Below are positions 15,370 through 24,195 of a stretch of 64,000 nt of DNA, one piece after another. The stretch's first letter is position 1, and the number at the start of each line of letters is the position of its first letter. The translations under genes were made by a program, and so were the position numbers. The notes below the pieces were generated by a model, which ran no database searches, was not told the origin of the DNA, and was given only the letters and a program-made list of their open reading frames with translations. This stretch comes from Cnuibacter physcomitrellae (GTDB taxonomy: Bacteria; Actinomycetota; Actinomycetes; Actinomycetales; Microbacteriaceae), in the NCBI RefSeq assembly GCF_014640535.1, contig NZ_BMHD01000001.1:2234214-2298213 (forward strand), read 5' to 3'.

Positions 15370-17274
15370 CTACGCGCGGCGGGCGCGGAGCGCGCGGCGG
15401 GCGACGAGCGCGGCGGCGCCGACGACCGCGAGCAGCAGACCGAGGCCGTACGACCCGAGGTCGAGGCCCGTGCTGGCGAGGGTGCTGCCGGTCGCGGCGG
15501 TGTCCGCGCCGGTGCCGCCGGTCCCGACGGACCCGCCCGGGGCGGCGGGGTTCGTCGGGGTCGCCGCTGCGGCGAGGGCGAAGCGGACCGGGTCGGACGC
15601 ATCCGAGAGGACCGTCGGGACCCCGCCCCGGGCATCGAGCTCGACGAGGACGGCGCGCGCGGTCCAGTCGCCGGGCTCGAGGGCGACGGTGACCGACCAG
15701 GTGCCGTCGGCCGCGACGACGATCGGGTCGGCGGGGTCGGCCGGCTCCGGTGCGGCGAGGGCCGACATCCGACCCTGCACGGTCGAGGTCGGCGCGACAC
15801 CCAGCACCACGTGGACGCCCGGGGTGCCGGTCCCTGCGAACGTCACCGTGGGGCCGACCAGGGCCGCGTCGGCGGCCGGCGACGTGATGACGGGCGCGGG
15901 CAGCCTCACGACGTCGGGGAGGGTGAAGGTCACCGTCGAGGTGGTCACCTCCGACCCGTTCGTCTGGGTGATGGTGACGGTCAGCGGACCGCCGACGGAC
16001 GACGGGAACGTGCCCGTCGTGGTCCAGGCACCGCCCTCGACCGTGACCGGGGTGGTGCCGGGGACGGGCGCGCCGTCGGCCTCGGTCACCGCGACCACCG
16101 CGCCGTCGGCGCCGGTGCCGCTGAAGACGACGGTCCGCGTGTCGAGGACCTGGCCCGGGGTGGGCGAGGTGACGCCGAAGGCGGGGAGCGTGGCGCGGTA
16201 CGCCGTCATGTAGGCGAGCTTGCCGGGCTTCGACTCCGCGTACGGGACGGACAGCTTGGCCCACTCCCCCTTGTTCTCCGCCTTGCCGTCGTTCCACTTC
16301 GTGAACGCGCTCAGGTCGGCGGCCGTGTAACCGGAGGCCTGGTCGATCACGGTGCTGGGCGCGAGTGCGGCCTGGGCCTGGGTGATCCTCTTCACGAGGG
16401 CGAGGGAGGCGGCCCAGTCGTCCTGGTCCCAGTCCGCCACGCCGAACTCGGGGTGGGCGTGCAGCCAGCTGCCCCAGTAGAACTCCTGGAACGGGACGGC
16501 GCCATCGGCCGAGTAACCGATGTCGCGTCCGAAGTACATGATGCTGCGGTAGCGGTCGTCCTCGAAGTTCGAGAGCCCGACGTTCGTCGGCAGCTGGGAC
16601 GGCGTGATGGCGTTGCCGTCGACGTCGCGCAGCCACACCCACTTCTGGGCCTGCATCGTGTCCCAGAAGTCGGTCTGGCTGAGGCCGCTGAGGTTGCCGA
16701 GCACACGGAGGCGCACGTGCACGTCGGGGCCGGAGTCCTCGAGGAACGAGGTCAGGGTGTGGTGGCCGTCGGTGAGGTAGAGGGTGCCCCCGGGCCCGAT
16801 CACGACCGTCTTCATCGGCTCGATCGTGTCCGGCGTCTCCGATCCGACAGGGACCGTGCAGGTGAAGGTCGACGGGTCGGTGAGCGTCGCGTTCGAGGAG
16901 GCCGACGCGGCCTCCTCCTGCCCGTTGGCCTCGCACCAGTCGTCGAACTTCTTGTTGATCGCGTCCTTGCTCAGCTCGGTCGAGTACCGCCCGAGCTTGT
17001 AGTACACCTCGTCGTAGCCGAGGGAGGGCTGGGTCGGATGCACGTCGCCGATCCGCACGTCGAGGAGCTCCTCGGGATCCGCGCAGAGCGCGCGGGCGTC
17101 GTCGGCGGCACAGCTCGGATCCTTCACGTCGACGGAGGACGACGCGGCGGCGGGGGCGGCGGAGACGGGTGCGGCGGGCGCGGGCGCGGCGGACGCCGAC
17201 GTCACCGAGGCGAGCGTGAGGCCGACCGCGATCGCGGCGGCGGCGGTGAAGCGCAGAGGTGAGGAGGAGGGCAC
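15370..17274 (-). CDS. secreted ParB-fold protein with LAxTG cell-wall sorting signal
   Basis: A 634-residue exported protein. Start GTG 17274 (GGAAGTGA 7 nt upstream). Residues 1-29 are a signal peptide with an ASA cleavage site. Residues about 70-410 form a ParB/Srx-like domain of the ParBc_2 kind: VRIGDVHPTQPSLGYDEV near 73-90 and the DGHHT signature at 169-173. Two Ig-like beta modules follow (about 410-580, each with a T-V-x-F-x-G-T-G pattern). The C terminus is LASTG (599-603), a hydrophobic span and Arg-rich tail, which fits a class E type sortase signal. Enzymatic role outside the cell is unknown. Confidence 0.8.
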   Translation of the reverse strand: MPSSSPLRFTAAAAIAVGLTLASVTSASAAPAPAAPVSAAPAAASSSVDVKDPSCAADDARALCADPEELLDVRIGDVHPTQPSLGYDEVYYKLGRYSTELSKDAINKKFDDWCEANGQEEAASASSNATLTDPSTFTCTVPVGSETPDTIEPMKTVVIGPGGTLYLTDGHHTLTSFLEDSGPDVHVRLRVLGNLSGLSQTDFWDTMQAQKWVWLRDVDGNAITPSQLPTNVGLSNFEDDRYRSIMYFGRDIGYSADGAVPFQEFYWGSWLHAHPEFGVADWDQDDWAASLALVKRITQAQAALAPSTVIDQASGYTAADLSAFTKWNDGKAENKGEWAKLSVPYAESKPGKLAYMTAYRATLPAFGVTSPTPGQVLDTRTVVFSGTGADGAVVAVTEADGAPVPGTTPVTVEGGAWTTTGTFPSSVGGPLTVTITQTNGSEVTTSTVTFTLPDVVRLPAPVITSPAADAALVGPTVTFAGTGTPGVHVVLGVAPTSTVQGRMSALAAPEPADPADPIVVAADGTWSVTVALEPGDWTARAVLVELDARGGVPTVLSDASDPVRFALAAAATPTNPAAPGGSVGTGGTGADTAATGSTLASTGLDLGSYGLGLLLAVVGAAALVARRALRARRA

Positions 17275-17401
17275 GGGGTCACTTCCGGTCGGGGGCCGCT
17301 CCGGATGCGCGGGAGCGGTCGGGACTGAGCCCTGCGAGGCTGGCAGAGCCCGGTGACCCCGAGGTGTCCGCCCGGTGAACACGAACGGTCCGGGGCGGCG
17401 G

Positions 17402-17887
17402 CTACTCGGAGCCCGGTGTGCGCTTCAGCAGATACGTGTGCTCACCGGAGAGGACCATCTCCGACCGCTGGTTGTGCACCGTGACGGCCGCCGTCACGAC
17501 CCCGTTCGGCCCGTCGGGTGTGAGCGCCGTGATCTCGAGCTGCGAGTACAGCGTGTCGCCGGCGTGCACCTCGCCGAGGAACGTCGCCGACAGCCCCGTG
17601 AACGCGATGAACACCTCCCCGATGACGTGGGGGAACAGCGTCGCTCCCGGAGCGGTGAAGGCGAGGACCTGGAGCCCGTGGACGACAGGGGCGGAGTGGC
17701 CGTGCGCCTTCGCCCAGACCTCGTCGTAGTGGACGGGGTGGTTGTCGGCCGAGACCGCCTGGAAGGCGGAGGCGTGCGCGTCGGTGAGGGTCCGGCTGGG
17801 AGCGCGGAACACCTCTCCGACCCTCAGCTGCTCGAAGGTGCGCGGCTCGACGATCCGGAACTGCAGGGGGTCGAAGTGGTCGGTCAT
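17402..17887 (-). CDS. MaoC-family dehydratase
   Basis: Hot-dog-fold enoyl-CoA hydratase relative of 161 residues. The hydratase motif is present as D48-N-H-P-V-H53, followed by HGHSAPVVHGLQ, which supplies the CoA-side Ser/Gly turn. Members hydrate R-enoyl-CoA or act in acyl-CoA metabolism; the exact substrate is not visible. The gene is monocistronic, 127 nt after the secreted ParB-fold gene start and convergent with nothing obvious. Confidence 0.85.
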   Translation of the reverse strand: MTDHFDPLQFRIVEPRTFEQLRVGEVFRAPSRTLTDAHASAFQAVSADNHPVHYDEVWAKAHGHSAPVVHGLQVLAFTAPGATLFPHVIGEVFIAFTGLSATFLGEVHAGDTLYSQLEITALTPDGPNGVVTAAVTVHNQRSEMVLSGEHTYLLKRTPGSE

Positions 17888-18033
17888 GTGGGCTCTCCGT
17901 GTCGTCGGGCGGTGGGAGCACCTGCACGCCTGTCGTGCAGGGCATCCCGACGCTAGGCCCGAGCGCCGACCGCTGTCGTGGCCCTACCAGGACCGCCCAC
18001 GTCGGCCCACGCCGGGACGAGGCGTGCGGCCGG

Positions 18034-18183
18034 TCAGAACCTGACGACGAGGATGGCGATCGCGGCCATCACCAGGGCGGGAACGGCGACAGCGACAGCG
18101 GCGACAGCGAGCGCGATCGACCTGCGCGACGGGCGCCGTTCCTGGACGCTGCCGGTGACTTCGAGGGGACTGGTTGTGGTCAT
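18034..18183 (-). CDS. small single-pass membrane protein
   Basis: A 49-residue product: polar N terminus (MTTTSPLEVTGSVQERRPSRR) and one Ala/Val-rich membrane segment (residues about 22-46) ending VVRF. GTGAGGAC lies directly upstream of the ATG at 18183. Such short proteins are common in actinobacteria and no function is known. It is divergent from the metallo-beta-lactamase-fold gene with a 107-nt gap. Confidence 0.55.
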   Translation of the reverse strand: MTTTSPLEVTGSVQERRPSRRSIALAVAAVAVAVPALVMAAIAILVVRF

Positions 18184-18275
18184 GTCCTCACCGTAGGGAT
18201 ACCGGTTCGCCGCTCCATCGCCCCGCGGTACCGGTCCCGTCCTCCTACGGGACCACGCGCGGGTCCGGCGAGAAT

Positions 18276-18290
18276 GTGTACACTGTCCAC
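18276..18290 (+). promoter_or_regulatory. -10 element for a probable leaderless transcript
   Basis: GTGTACAC (18276-18283) contains the -10-like TACACT (18279-18284), which ends 6 nt before the ATG at 18291. Transcription would then begin at or next to the start codon. No Shine-Dalgarno sequence occurs at the right distance. No good -35 is visible. Confidence 0.4.
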
Positions 18291-18899
18291 ATGACACGGA
18301 TCGCAGTGACGCCCGTCCCGGTCGGATCGCTCCTCGCCGGAGAGGAGCGCCTGCCCATCACCGTGCACGTGATCGAGCATCCGGAGGGGCGCATCCTGGT
18401 CGACACCGGCATGACGTCCCTCCATGAGGCGGTCGCCGACATGGAGCCCATCCTGGATCCCCTCGACGCCCAGGGCTTCGACGTGAGCAGCGTCGCCGCG
18501 GTCGTGAACACCCACCTGCACTTCGACCACTGCGGCGGGAACCATCTCTTCGCGGGCACGCCGATCCACGTGCAGCGCCGTGAGCTGGAGGACGCCCGGA
18601 CACTGGATCCCTACACGATCCGCGAGTGGGTGGATGCCCCCGGCGTCACCTACGTGCCGGTCGACGGGGAGTCGGAGCTGCTGCCGGGCGTGCGGCTCGT
18701 CTCGGCTCCCGGACACACCCGGGGATCGCAGATCGTGGTCGTCGACGCGGAGGGCGGCCCGATCGTCATCGCCGGCGACACGGCCGTGTGGTTCGGCGAG
18801 CTCGACGACCCCGCCACGGAGGGCCAGCGACTCATCCGTTCGCTCGAGCCCTCCGAGGTCTGGCTCGCCCACTCCGACGAGCCCTGGCGCCCGCGCTAG
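18291..18899 (+). CDS. metallo-beta-lactamase-fold hydrolase, AHL-lactonase-like
   Basis: A 202-residue dinuclear-zinc hydrolase. The HxHxDH motif is THLHFDH (His75, His77, Asp79, His80); further ligands are in SAPGHTRGS, IAGDTAVW and LAHSDEPW. Overall order and length resemble the AiiA-type N-acyl-homoserine lactonase group, so quorum-signal cleavage is possible, but this fold covers many esters and lactones. The start has no ribosome site and may be leaderless. Confidence 0.8.
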   Translation: MTRIAVTPVPVGSLLAGEERLPITVHVIEHPEGRILVDTGMTSLHEAVADMEPILDPLDAQGFDVSSVAAVVNTHLHFDHCGGNHLFAGTPIHVQRRELEDARTLDPYTIREWVDAPGVTYVPVDGESELLPGVRLVSAPGHTRGSQIVVVDAEGGPIVIAGDTAVWFGELDDPATEGQRLIRSLEPSEVWLAHSDEPWRPR

Positions 18900-18920
18900 C
18901 CGCCGCCGGCACCGGGACGC

Positions 18921-18994
18921 CGCGGGTTGCGCCCGCGGAGCGCCCCGTCGCCGCCCCGGCGGGCCCGAGGCCGCACGGGGCGGGCGCAACCCGC
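18921..18994. repeat. palindromic intergenic repeat, copy 2
   Basis: CGCGGGTTGCGCCCGC (18921-18936) and its complement GCGGGCGCAACCCGC (18980-18994) give a perfect 15-bp stem around a 43-nt GC-rich loop. The left 16-mer is identical to that at 13951-13966 and both copies end AACCCGCAC. It lies 21 nt past the hydrolase gene stop, again between two genes on the plus strand. Confidence 0.65.
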
Positions 18995-19048
18995 ACAGAC
19001 CCGCGCAGACCCGCCGGCGCCACGGGGGGGCGTGAGAGCATCGAGGGG

Positions 19049-19684
19049 ATGGAGGACACGCTGCGGGCCGATCGGGTGTCGGTCGAGGTCGACGCGCAGC
19101 GGCTCCTGCCACCCACCTCGCTCGAGGCGGCGCCGGGCGAGAGCGTGGCGCTCCGCGGCCCGAACGGGTCGGGGAAGACGACGCTCCTCCGCGTGCTCGC
19201 CGGCCTGCAGCGGCCCACGTCCGGGTCGGTGTCCCTCGGCACGCTGCGCATCGACGACCGCGACCGGCGCTTCCGCGCGGCCGTCGCGGGACTCATCGGG
19301 ATGCCGCCGTTCGCCCGCGACCTGACGCTCGCCGAGCAGCTCGCGTTCGTGGGCATCTCCTGGGGCGTCCCGCGGGATGACGCCGACCGGCGCGCAACGA
19401 CCCTCCTCGGCGAGCTCTCCCTCGAAGCACTCGCCTCCCGGTACCCGCACGAGCTCAGCTCCGGCCAGACGCAGCTCGCGTCGATCGCGCTGACCCTCAC
19501 CCGCCCGTTCGACGTGCTGCTCCTCGACGAGCCCGAGCAGCGCCTCGACGCCGACCGCCTCGGGCTGGTCGCGAAGGCGCTGCGCCGACGCCTCGACGAG
19601 GGCGCGGCGATCGTGTTCGCCACCCACAGCGACGAGCTGAGCGCGCTGCTCGCCGGCCGCGAGGTCACCGTGGGCACGGCGTGA
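19049..19684 (+). CDS. ABC transporter ATP-binding protein
   Basis: Short exporter-type ATPase of 211 residues. Walker A is GPNGSGKTT, signature LSSGQTQ, Walker B VLLLDEPEQRLD, H-loop ATHSDE. The ATG at 19049 follows GAGGGG closely. Its partner is the large membrane protein gene starting 46 nt downstream. The direction (export) is inferred from the lack of a binding protein and the partner's form. Confidence 0.85.
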   Translation: MEDTLRADRVSVEVDAQRLLPPTSLEAAPGESVALRGPNGSGKTTLLRVLAGLQRPTSGSVSLGTLRIDDRDRRFRAAVAGLIGMPPFARDLTLAEQLAFVGISWGVPRDDADRRATTLLGELSLEALASRYPHELSSGQTQLASIALTLTRPFDVLLLDEPEQRLDADRLGLVAKALRRRLDEGAAIVFATHSDELSALLAGREVTVGTA

Positions 19685-19730
19685 GGGGGGCCGCCGCTCG
19701 CGACGTGCGCATCCCCGGCGAGGGACGACC

Positions 19731-21368
19731 GTGACCGCGACGGGATGGCGGGTGCCGCCCGCTGAGGAAGCCGACCGGGCCGCGGCGTCGTGGCGGGTCC
19801 GCTCGGCGGCGGCGCGCGACCTGCGTCGGACGAGGGGCGACCGACCGGCATCCGGCGATCGGGCGCTCACCGTCTACGCCGGCGTCCTGGCCCTGCTGAT
19901 CGCCGGCGCACCCCTCGTGCGTGCCGTCGTGCTCGCCCTCTCGGACCCCGCCGTCGCGCCGCTCCTGGTCAGCACCGAGGCACGCAGCGCGGTCGGACTC
20001 GTCCTCGGCCTGGCGGCCGGCGGGCTCCTCCTGCTCGGCGGGATGCGCGGTCCGGCCCTCCGGAGCGCCTTCGCCTCCGCCACCCTCGCCTCCAGCGACG
20101 TCCCGCGGCGTCGATCGCTCCACGGCCCCTGGGTGACGTGGCTCGTCGTGCTCGCCTGCACCTTGGCGCTCCTCGCCGCCGTCTCCGCGGGAGGCCTCTG
20201 GGCCTTCGGCGCCGTCACGGCGACGTCGTGGACGACGATCGTGCTGGCGGCAGCGCTCTACGGCATCGTGGCGGCCGGATGCTGGCTCCTCGGTCAGCGG
20301 ATGCCCCCGACGGCGACCGCCGCCGTCGGCTCCGGGGTCCTCGCGCTCGCCGTGCTCGGGTGGATCCTCCGTCCGCTGGGCGCCGCACTCCCGTGGGGGT
20401 GGGCGGCAGTCACCTGGCCGACCACCGCATCCGCGGTCACCAGCACCGGCACCGCCCCGACCAGCGGGCTCGACGTCGCCCTCGCGGCCCTCGGCCTGGC
20501 CGCGGTCGCCGTGCTCCTCGTCGCGCCGCGTCTGCTCGACGGTCTCCGCGGAGAGGCCCTCGTCGAGCAGGCCTCCCGCCAGGACATCGCGCGCACCCTC
20601 GCGGTGACGGGCGACGTCGCGGCGGCCGGCGCCCGCTACCGCGCCCTGCCCTCCGTCGCCCGGCGGGCGCGGGCGATCCTCAGCGATCGACTGCCGCTCG
20701 CCTACCTCGGCCGCGACCTGGTGGGCGCCCTCCGCACGCCGTTCCGGCTGGCGGCCGGGATGGCTGCCTCGACCACGGCGGTCGTGCTGCTGTCGCTGGC
20801 GTCCTCGCTCGGTCCCGCCGTGGCCTGGACCGTCGCCGGCCCGGCGGGAGTGCTCGCGTTCGCCGGGATGGGCGCCGTGTCGGACGGGTTCCGGTCCGTC
20901 GCCGTCGCCATCGGCGCTCCGGCCCTCTTCCGCCAGCAGACCGCGACGGCCCTGGCCCTGCACGCGATCCTGCCTGCGGTGTTCGGAGCGGTCGCCGTGG
21001 CGCTGGGGGTCGCAGCCACCCTCGCACTCGGCGCCGTCGGCGTCCTCCCCGCGGGCCCGGCCCCCGACGGCACGACGCTGGCCCTGAGCGCCGGGGTCGC
21101 CCTGACCGCGATCGCTCTGCGGATCGTCGACGCCCTCCGCGGGACGCTCCCCCTGTCGCTGCTCGCTCCCATCCCCACGCCGGCGGGCGACGTGTCGATC
21201 CTCGCGCAGCTGGCCTGGCAGGCGGATGCGCTGCTCTCGGCCTTCGCCCTGGCGGCCTCGGCGACCGCGCTCACGCTCGCCGGCCCCCTCGGGCTGCTCG
21301 TCCTCCCCGCCGGCATCGGCGTCGGGCTCGTCCGCGCCCGCTCGCGCGCCCTCGCGCTGCGCCCCTGA
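19731..21368 (+). CDS. large ABC-exporter-type membrane protein
   Basis: A 545-residue polytopic protein with roughly twelve hydrophobic Ala/Leu/Val-rich segments, starting at about residue 47. It carries a cytoplasmic N-terminal region with many Arg (ASWRVRSAAARDLRRTRGDR). It resembles actinobacterial permease partners of small ATPases (the DUF6297 kind, recalled with moderate certainty). GTG start at 19731 with GCGAGGGA upstream. Follows the ATPase gene closely; together they form a predicted exporter of unknown substrate. Confidence 0.7.
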   Translation: MTATGWRVPPAEEADRAAASWRVRSAAARDLRRTRGDRPASGDRALTVYAGVLALLIAGAPLVRAVVLALSDPAVAPLLVSTEARSAVGLVLGLAAGGLLLLGGMRGPALRSAFASATLASSDVPRRRSLHGPWVTWLVVLACTLALLAAVSAGGLWAFGAVTATSWTTIVLAAALYGIVAAGCWLLGQRMPPTATAAVGSGVLALAVLGWILRPLGAALPWGWAAVTWPTTASAVTSTGTAPTSGLDVALAALGLAAVAVLLVAPRLLDGLRGEALVEQASRQDIARTLAVTGDVAAAGARYRALPSVARRARAILSDRLPLAYLGRDLVGALRTPFRLAAGMAASTTAVVLLSLASSLGPAVAWTVAGPAGVLAFAGMGAVSDGFRSVAVAIGAPALFRQQTATALALHAILPAVFGAVAVALGVAATLALGAVGVLPAGPAPDGTTLALSAGVALTAIALRIVDALRGTLPLSLLAPIPTPAGDVSILAQLAWQADALLSAFALAASATALTLAGPLGLLVLPAGIGVGLVRARSRALALRP

Positions 21369-21432
21369 CCGACGGTCGGCAGGATCCCGTGCTCGTTATC
21401 GTGGGGGGACGACACGACGGATGGGGGTTCGC

Positions 21433-22341
21433 ATGGGATGGTTCGGACGGAAGCGCTCAGAGGCCCCGCAGCCCGACGACCGCATCCAGTGGGTCACGTC
21501 CACCGCGCGGCGGCTACTGGCCGAGAAGGGGGTCGAGAGCACCGTCGAGTTCGGCGAGCGCCTCGAGGATGCGCAGCTCGTCGCGGCCGACGGGAGACGA
21601 TTCCCGATCTACAACCTCGTGCCGAAGACGGAGGGCGCCTCGCGTGAGGCGGCGGAGCGGCTGATCGACCAGCACCTCGACCTCGTGCTGGGCACCGCGA
21701 CCGACCCCGACCCTTCGACGTTCGATCCCGAGGACCTGCGGGCGAGGGTGCGGACGCGGATCCTCCCGGTGGTGGACGACCCCGCCGACGCCGAACGCTT
21801 CGGCTACGGACGGCCCTTCGCGGAGGGACTGATCACGGTCCTGTGCATCGACTTCCCTCAGACGGTCCGCACGCTCACCACCCGCGACCTCGACCAGCTG
21901 CCGCTGGGTCTCGACGAGCTCTACGGTCTCGGCCAGTTCCACACCGATCACGAGCCGATCGAGAAGGAGACGGAGCTCGTCCCGGGCATCCGACTGTTCG
22001 AGGGCGGGTCGCTCTTCATCGCCTCCAAGGCAGCGAACCTCACGGCCGTCACGGGCCCCGCCCCGTTCGGGACCGTCTTCGCGGTCCCGAACAGGCACAT
22101 GCTCCTCACACTGGAGCTCACCGGACCGGACTCGCTCGTCACGATCCAGCAGCTGGTCTCGATCGTGCTGACGATCCTGCAGGACCCCGTTCCCGGCGGC
22201 CCCATCAGCCCCGACCTCTACTTCTCGCGCGACGGCATGATCTCGCGGATCAGCAGCCTCGACCCGAGCGGGAAGGTCACCATCACCGTGGGCGAGCACC
22301 TGCAGCGGGCCCTCGACGACGCAGGCCTCGGCGACGCCTGA
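21433..22341 (+). CDS. uncharacterised cytoplasmic protein
   Basis: A 302-residue protein starting MGWFGRKRSEAPQPDDR, with no signal peptide or membrane segment. The body is mixed alpha/beta, ending in a helix EHLQRALDDAGLGDA. The ATG at 21433 has GGGGG 6 nt upstream; another ATG at 21421 is in frame but its purine tract is too far. Family not recognised. It precedes the aminotransferase operon on the same strand, but a putative promoter and operator lie between them. Confidence 0.65.
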   Translation: MGWFGRKRSEAPQPDDRIQWVTSTARRLLAEKGVESTVEFGERLEDAQLVAADGRRFPIYNLVPKTEGASREAAERLIDQHLDLVLGTATDPDPSTFDPEDLRARVRTRILPVVDDPADAERFGYGRPFAEGLITVLCIDFPQTVRTLTTRDLDQLPLGLDELYGLGQFHTDHEPIEKETELVPGIRLFEGGSLFIASKAANLTAVTGPAPFGTVFAVPNRHMLLTLELTGPDSLVTIQQLVSIVLTILQDPVPGGPISPDLYFSRDGMISRISSLDPSGKVTITVGEHLQRALDDAGLGDA

Positions 22342-22387
22342 CCCCGCGCGAGCGCGCCTGAGCATCGGTGAGCGCCCAGATAGAGTA

Positions 22388-22397
22388 TTGTCGACAA
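22388..22397. promoter_or_regulatory. GntR/FCD-type operator, forward arm
   Basis: Perfect palindrome TTGTCGACAA just downstream of a -10-like TAGAGT (22381-22386), about 60 nt before the aminotransferase ATG. The core ATTGTCGACA recurs upstream of the GntR gene at 36819-36829 (read on the minus strand). It fits the xGT-N(2)-ACx form of GntR/FCD operators, so this site probably brings the aminotransferase and RidA genes under that regulator. Confidence 0.55.
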
Positions 22398-22454
22398 ACG
22401 ACAGTCTTCTGTTGACGCTTGCGTCGAAGACGCGCGATCCTGCTGAGGAGCCCC

Positions 22455-23717
22455 ATGACCCACGCTCTGCGTTCCGTCGAGACGCCGACAGACCTCGACC
22501 TGACTCCGAGCGACCGGATCCTGCGCACGCACCTCCCGGACCGCGAGGCCGCGCCCGGCATGTCGGTGCGCGAGGCCGACGTCTCGCTGCGGCTCGACGG
22601 CGGTGGCAACGGGCTGCTCGACACCACGCACTTCGACACCGTCCGCTTCCCCCCGCCGCCGTGGATCGATGCAGCGATGCAGGCGGCCGTCGCCGACGGC
22701 AGCCTGGCCTACACGCCCTACCGCGGCGCCCCGGAGGTCCTGGACTCGCTGGCCCCCCGGATCTCCGACTTCCTCGGCTCGCCGGTGACCTCGGCCAACC
22801 TCGCGCTCACGCCGGGCACGCAGGGCGCGCTGTTCACGACCCTCTCGTCCCTCGTGAACGAGGGCGACCTCGTGCTGCTGGCGGACCCGGACTACCTGTT
22901 CTGCGAGCGCATCCTGCAGTTCCTCGGCGCACGGATCGAGCGCATCCCCCTCACCTTCGACGGGGACGAGCCGAGCCTCGACCTCGACCTCGTCGAGGAG
23001 CTCGCCGCGCAGGAGCCGGTGCTGCTCATGTTCAGCCACCCCAACAACCCGACCGGCGCCGTGTTCCCCGAGCGGGTCATCCGCCGGGTCGCCGAGCTGT
23101 CGAACGAGCGCGGCTTCCTCGTCATGGTCGACGAGCTCTACAGCCGACTCGTCTACGGCGACACCGTCTTCCCCCACCTGCGTGCACAGCCCGGGATGGC
23201 GGATCGGTCGATCACGCTGCTCGGCCCGTCGAAGACGGAGTCGATGAGCGGGTTCCGGATCGGCGTCGTCGTCGCCCCGACCGAGATCGTGAAGTCGATC
23301 GAGCAGTGCATCGCCATGACCTCTCTCCGCGCCCCGGCGTACTCGCAGCGCCTGCTGGAGCGCTGGCTCGTCGACGACGCGGAGTTCCTCGCCGAGCGGA
23401 TCGGCGACCTCCATAGACTGCGCGAGCAGAGCCTCGCCGCACTACGGGCGGTGTCGGGAGTGCGCGTGCAGGCACAGGACGGCACCGCCTACCTCTTCGT
23501 CGACGTGTCGGCGTTCGGGGCGACCGATGTCGAGATCGCCGGCGCCCTGCAGCGCGAGGCCGGCGTCATCGTCTCGCCCGGATACCAGTTCGGACCCTCG
23601 GGCACGGGCCACTTCCGGATCTGCTTCGCCCGCGACGAGACGGAGTGGGCGCAGGCGCTCGAGCGCATGGTCGTCTGCCTCACCGGCTTCGCGACGCGCG
23701 CCGGCCTCGTCGGCTGA
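22455..23717 (+). CDS. PLP-dependent class I/II aminotransferase
   Basis: Fold-type I aminotransferase of 420 residues. The PLP lysine is Lys260 in LLGPSKTESMSGFRIG; SHPNNPTG (194-201) and MVDELYS with Asp226 complete the cofactor site; SLAYTPYRGAPEV is the substrate-side loop. The ATG at 22455 has GAGGAG upstream. The RidA-like gene follows by 10 nt. In context it would transaminate an amino acid or imine intermediate released from the compound imported by the peptide-type ABC system; the substrate is not known. Confidence 0.9.
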   Translation: MTHALRSVETPTDLDLTPSDRILRTHLPDREAAPGMSVREADVSLRLDGGGNGLLDTTHFDTVRFPPPPWIDAAMQAAVADGSLAYTPYRGAPEVLDSLAPRISDFLGSPVTSANLALTPGTQGALFTTLSSLVNEGDLVLLADPDYLFCERILQFLGARIERIPLTFDGDEPSLDLDLVEELAAQEPVLLMFSHPNNPTGAVFPERVIRRVAELSNERGFLVMVDELYSRLVYGDTVFPHLRAQPGMADRSITLLGPSKTESMSGFRIGVVVAPTEIVKSIEQCIAMTSLRAPAYSQRLLERWLVDDAEFLAERIGDLHRLREQSLAALRAVSGVRVQAQDGTAYLFVDVSAFGATDVEIAGALQREAGVIVSPGYQFGPSGTGHFRICFARDETEWAQALERMVVCLTGFATRAGLVG

Positions 23718-23727
23718 GGCGCGGGGC

Positions 23728-24195
23728 GTGAGCGCGGTGGCGCGTCCGGACGAGACTCCGACCCCGGCGGGGAGCTACCGGGTCGCCCGGGTGGTGGGCG
23801 ACCTGGTGCTCACCGCGGGCATGACCCCGCGGGGAGTGGATGGCGCGCTCCTCGCCACCGGTCGACTGGGCGAGGCGGTCAGCGACGCGGAGGGCGGTCG
23901 GATGGCCGCTCTGGCGACGGAGCGCGCCCTCGACGCGGCGGTCTCCGCGCTTCCGCCCGGTCGCATCCTGGACGAGGTCGTGTCGCTCACCGTGTTCGTC
24001 GCGGCCACGTCCGACTACACCACGCACAGCCGGATCGCCGACGCGGCCAGCACGACCATCATCGAGCGGATGCCGGGGTCCGCCCTGCCGGTCCGGGCCG
24101 CGGTCGGCGTCGCGTCGCTCCCCGGCGGCGCCCCGGTCGAGGTGCAGCTGACGGCTCTCCACCGCCAGTCACCCGCCGGGGCACCCGCTCAGTAG
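23728..24195 (+). CDS. RidA/YjgF-family protein
   Basis: Member of the RidA superfamily (155 residues), whose best-known members hydrolyse reactive enamine/imine intermediates formed by PLP enzymes. Recognisable parts are GDLVLTAGMTPRGVDG, ALDAAVSALPPGRILDEVVSLTVFV and LPVRAAVGVASLPGGAPVEVQL. The catalytic Arg of true RidA proteins would be in PVRAAVGV. GTG start at 23728, immediately after the aminotransferase, which makes sense as an imine-clearing partner. The 3' ends of this gene and the convergent dehydrogenase overlap by 7 nt. Confidence 0.85.
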   Translation: MSAVARPDETPTPAGSYRVARVVGDLVLTAGMTPRGVDGALLATGRLGEAVSDAEGGRMAALATERALDAAVSALPPGRILDEVVSLTVFVAATSDYTTHSRIADAASTTIIERMPGSALPVRAAVGVASLPGGAPVEVQLTALHRQSPAGAPAQ

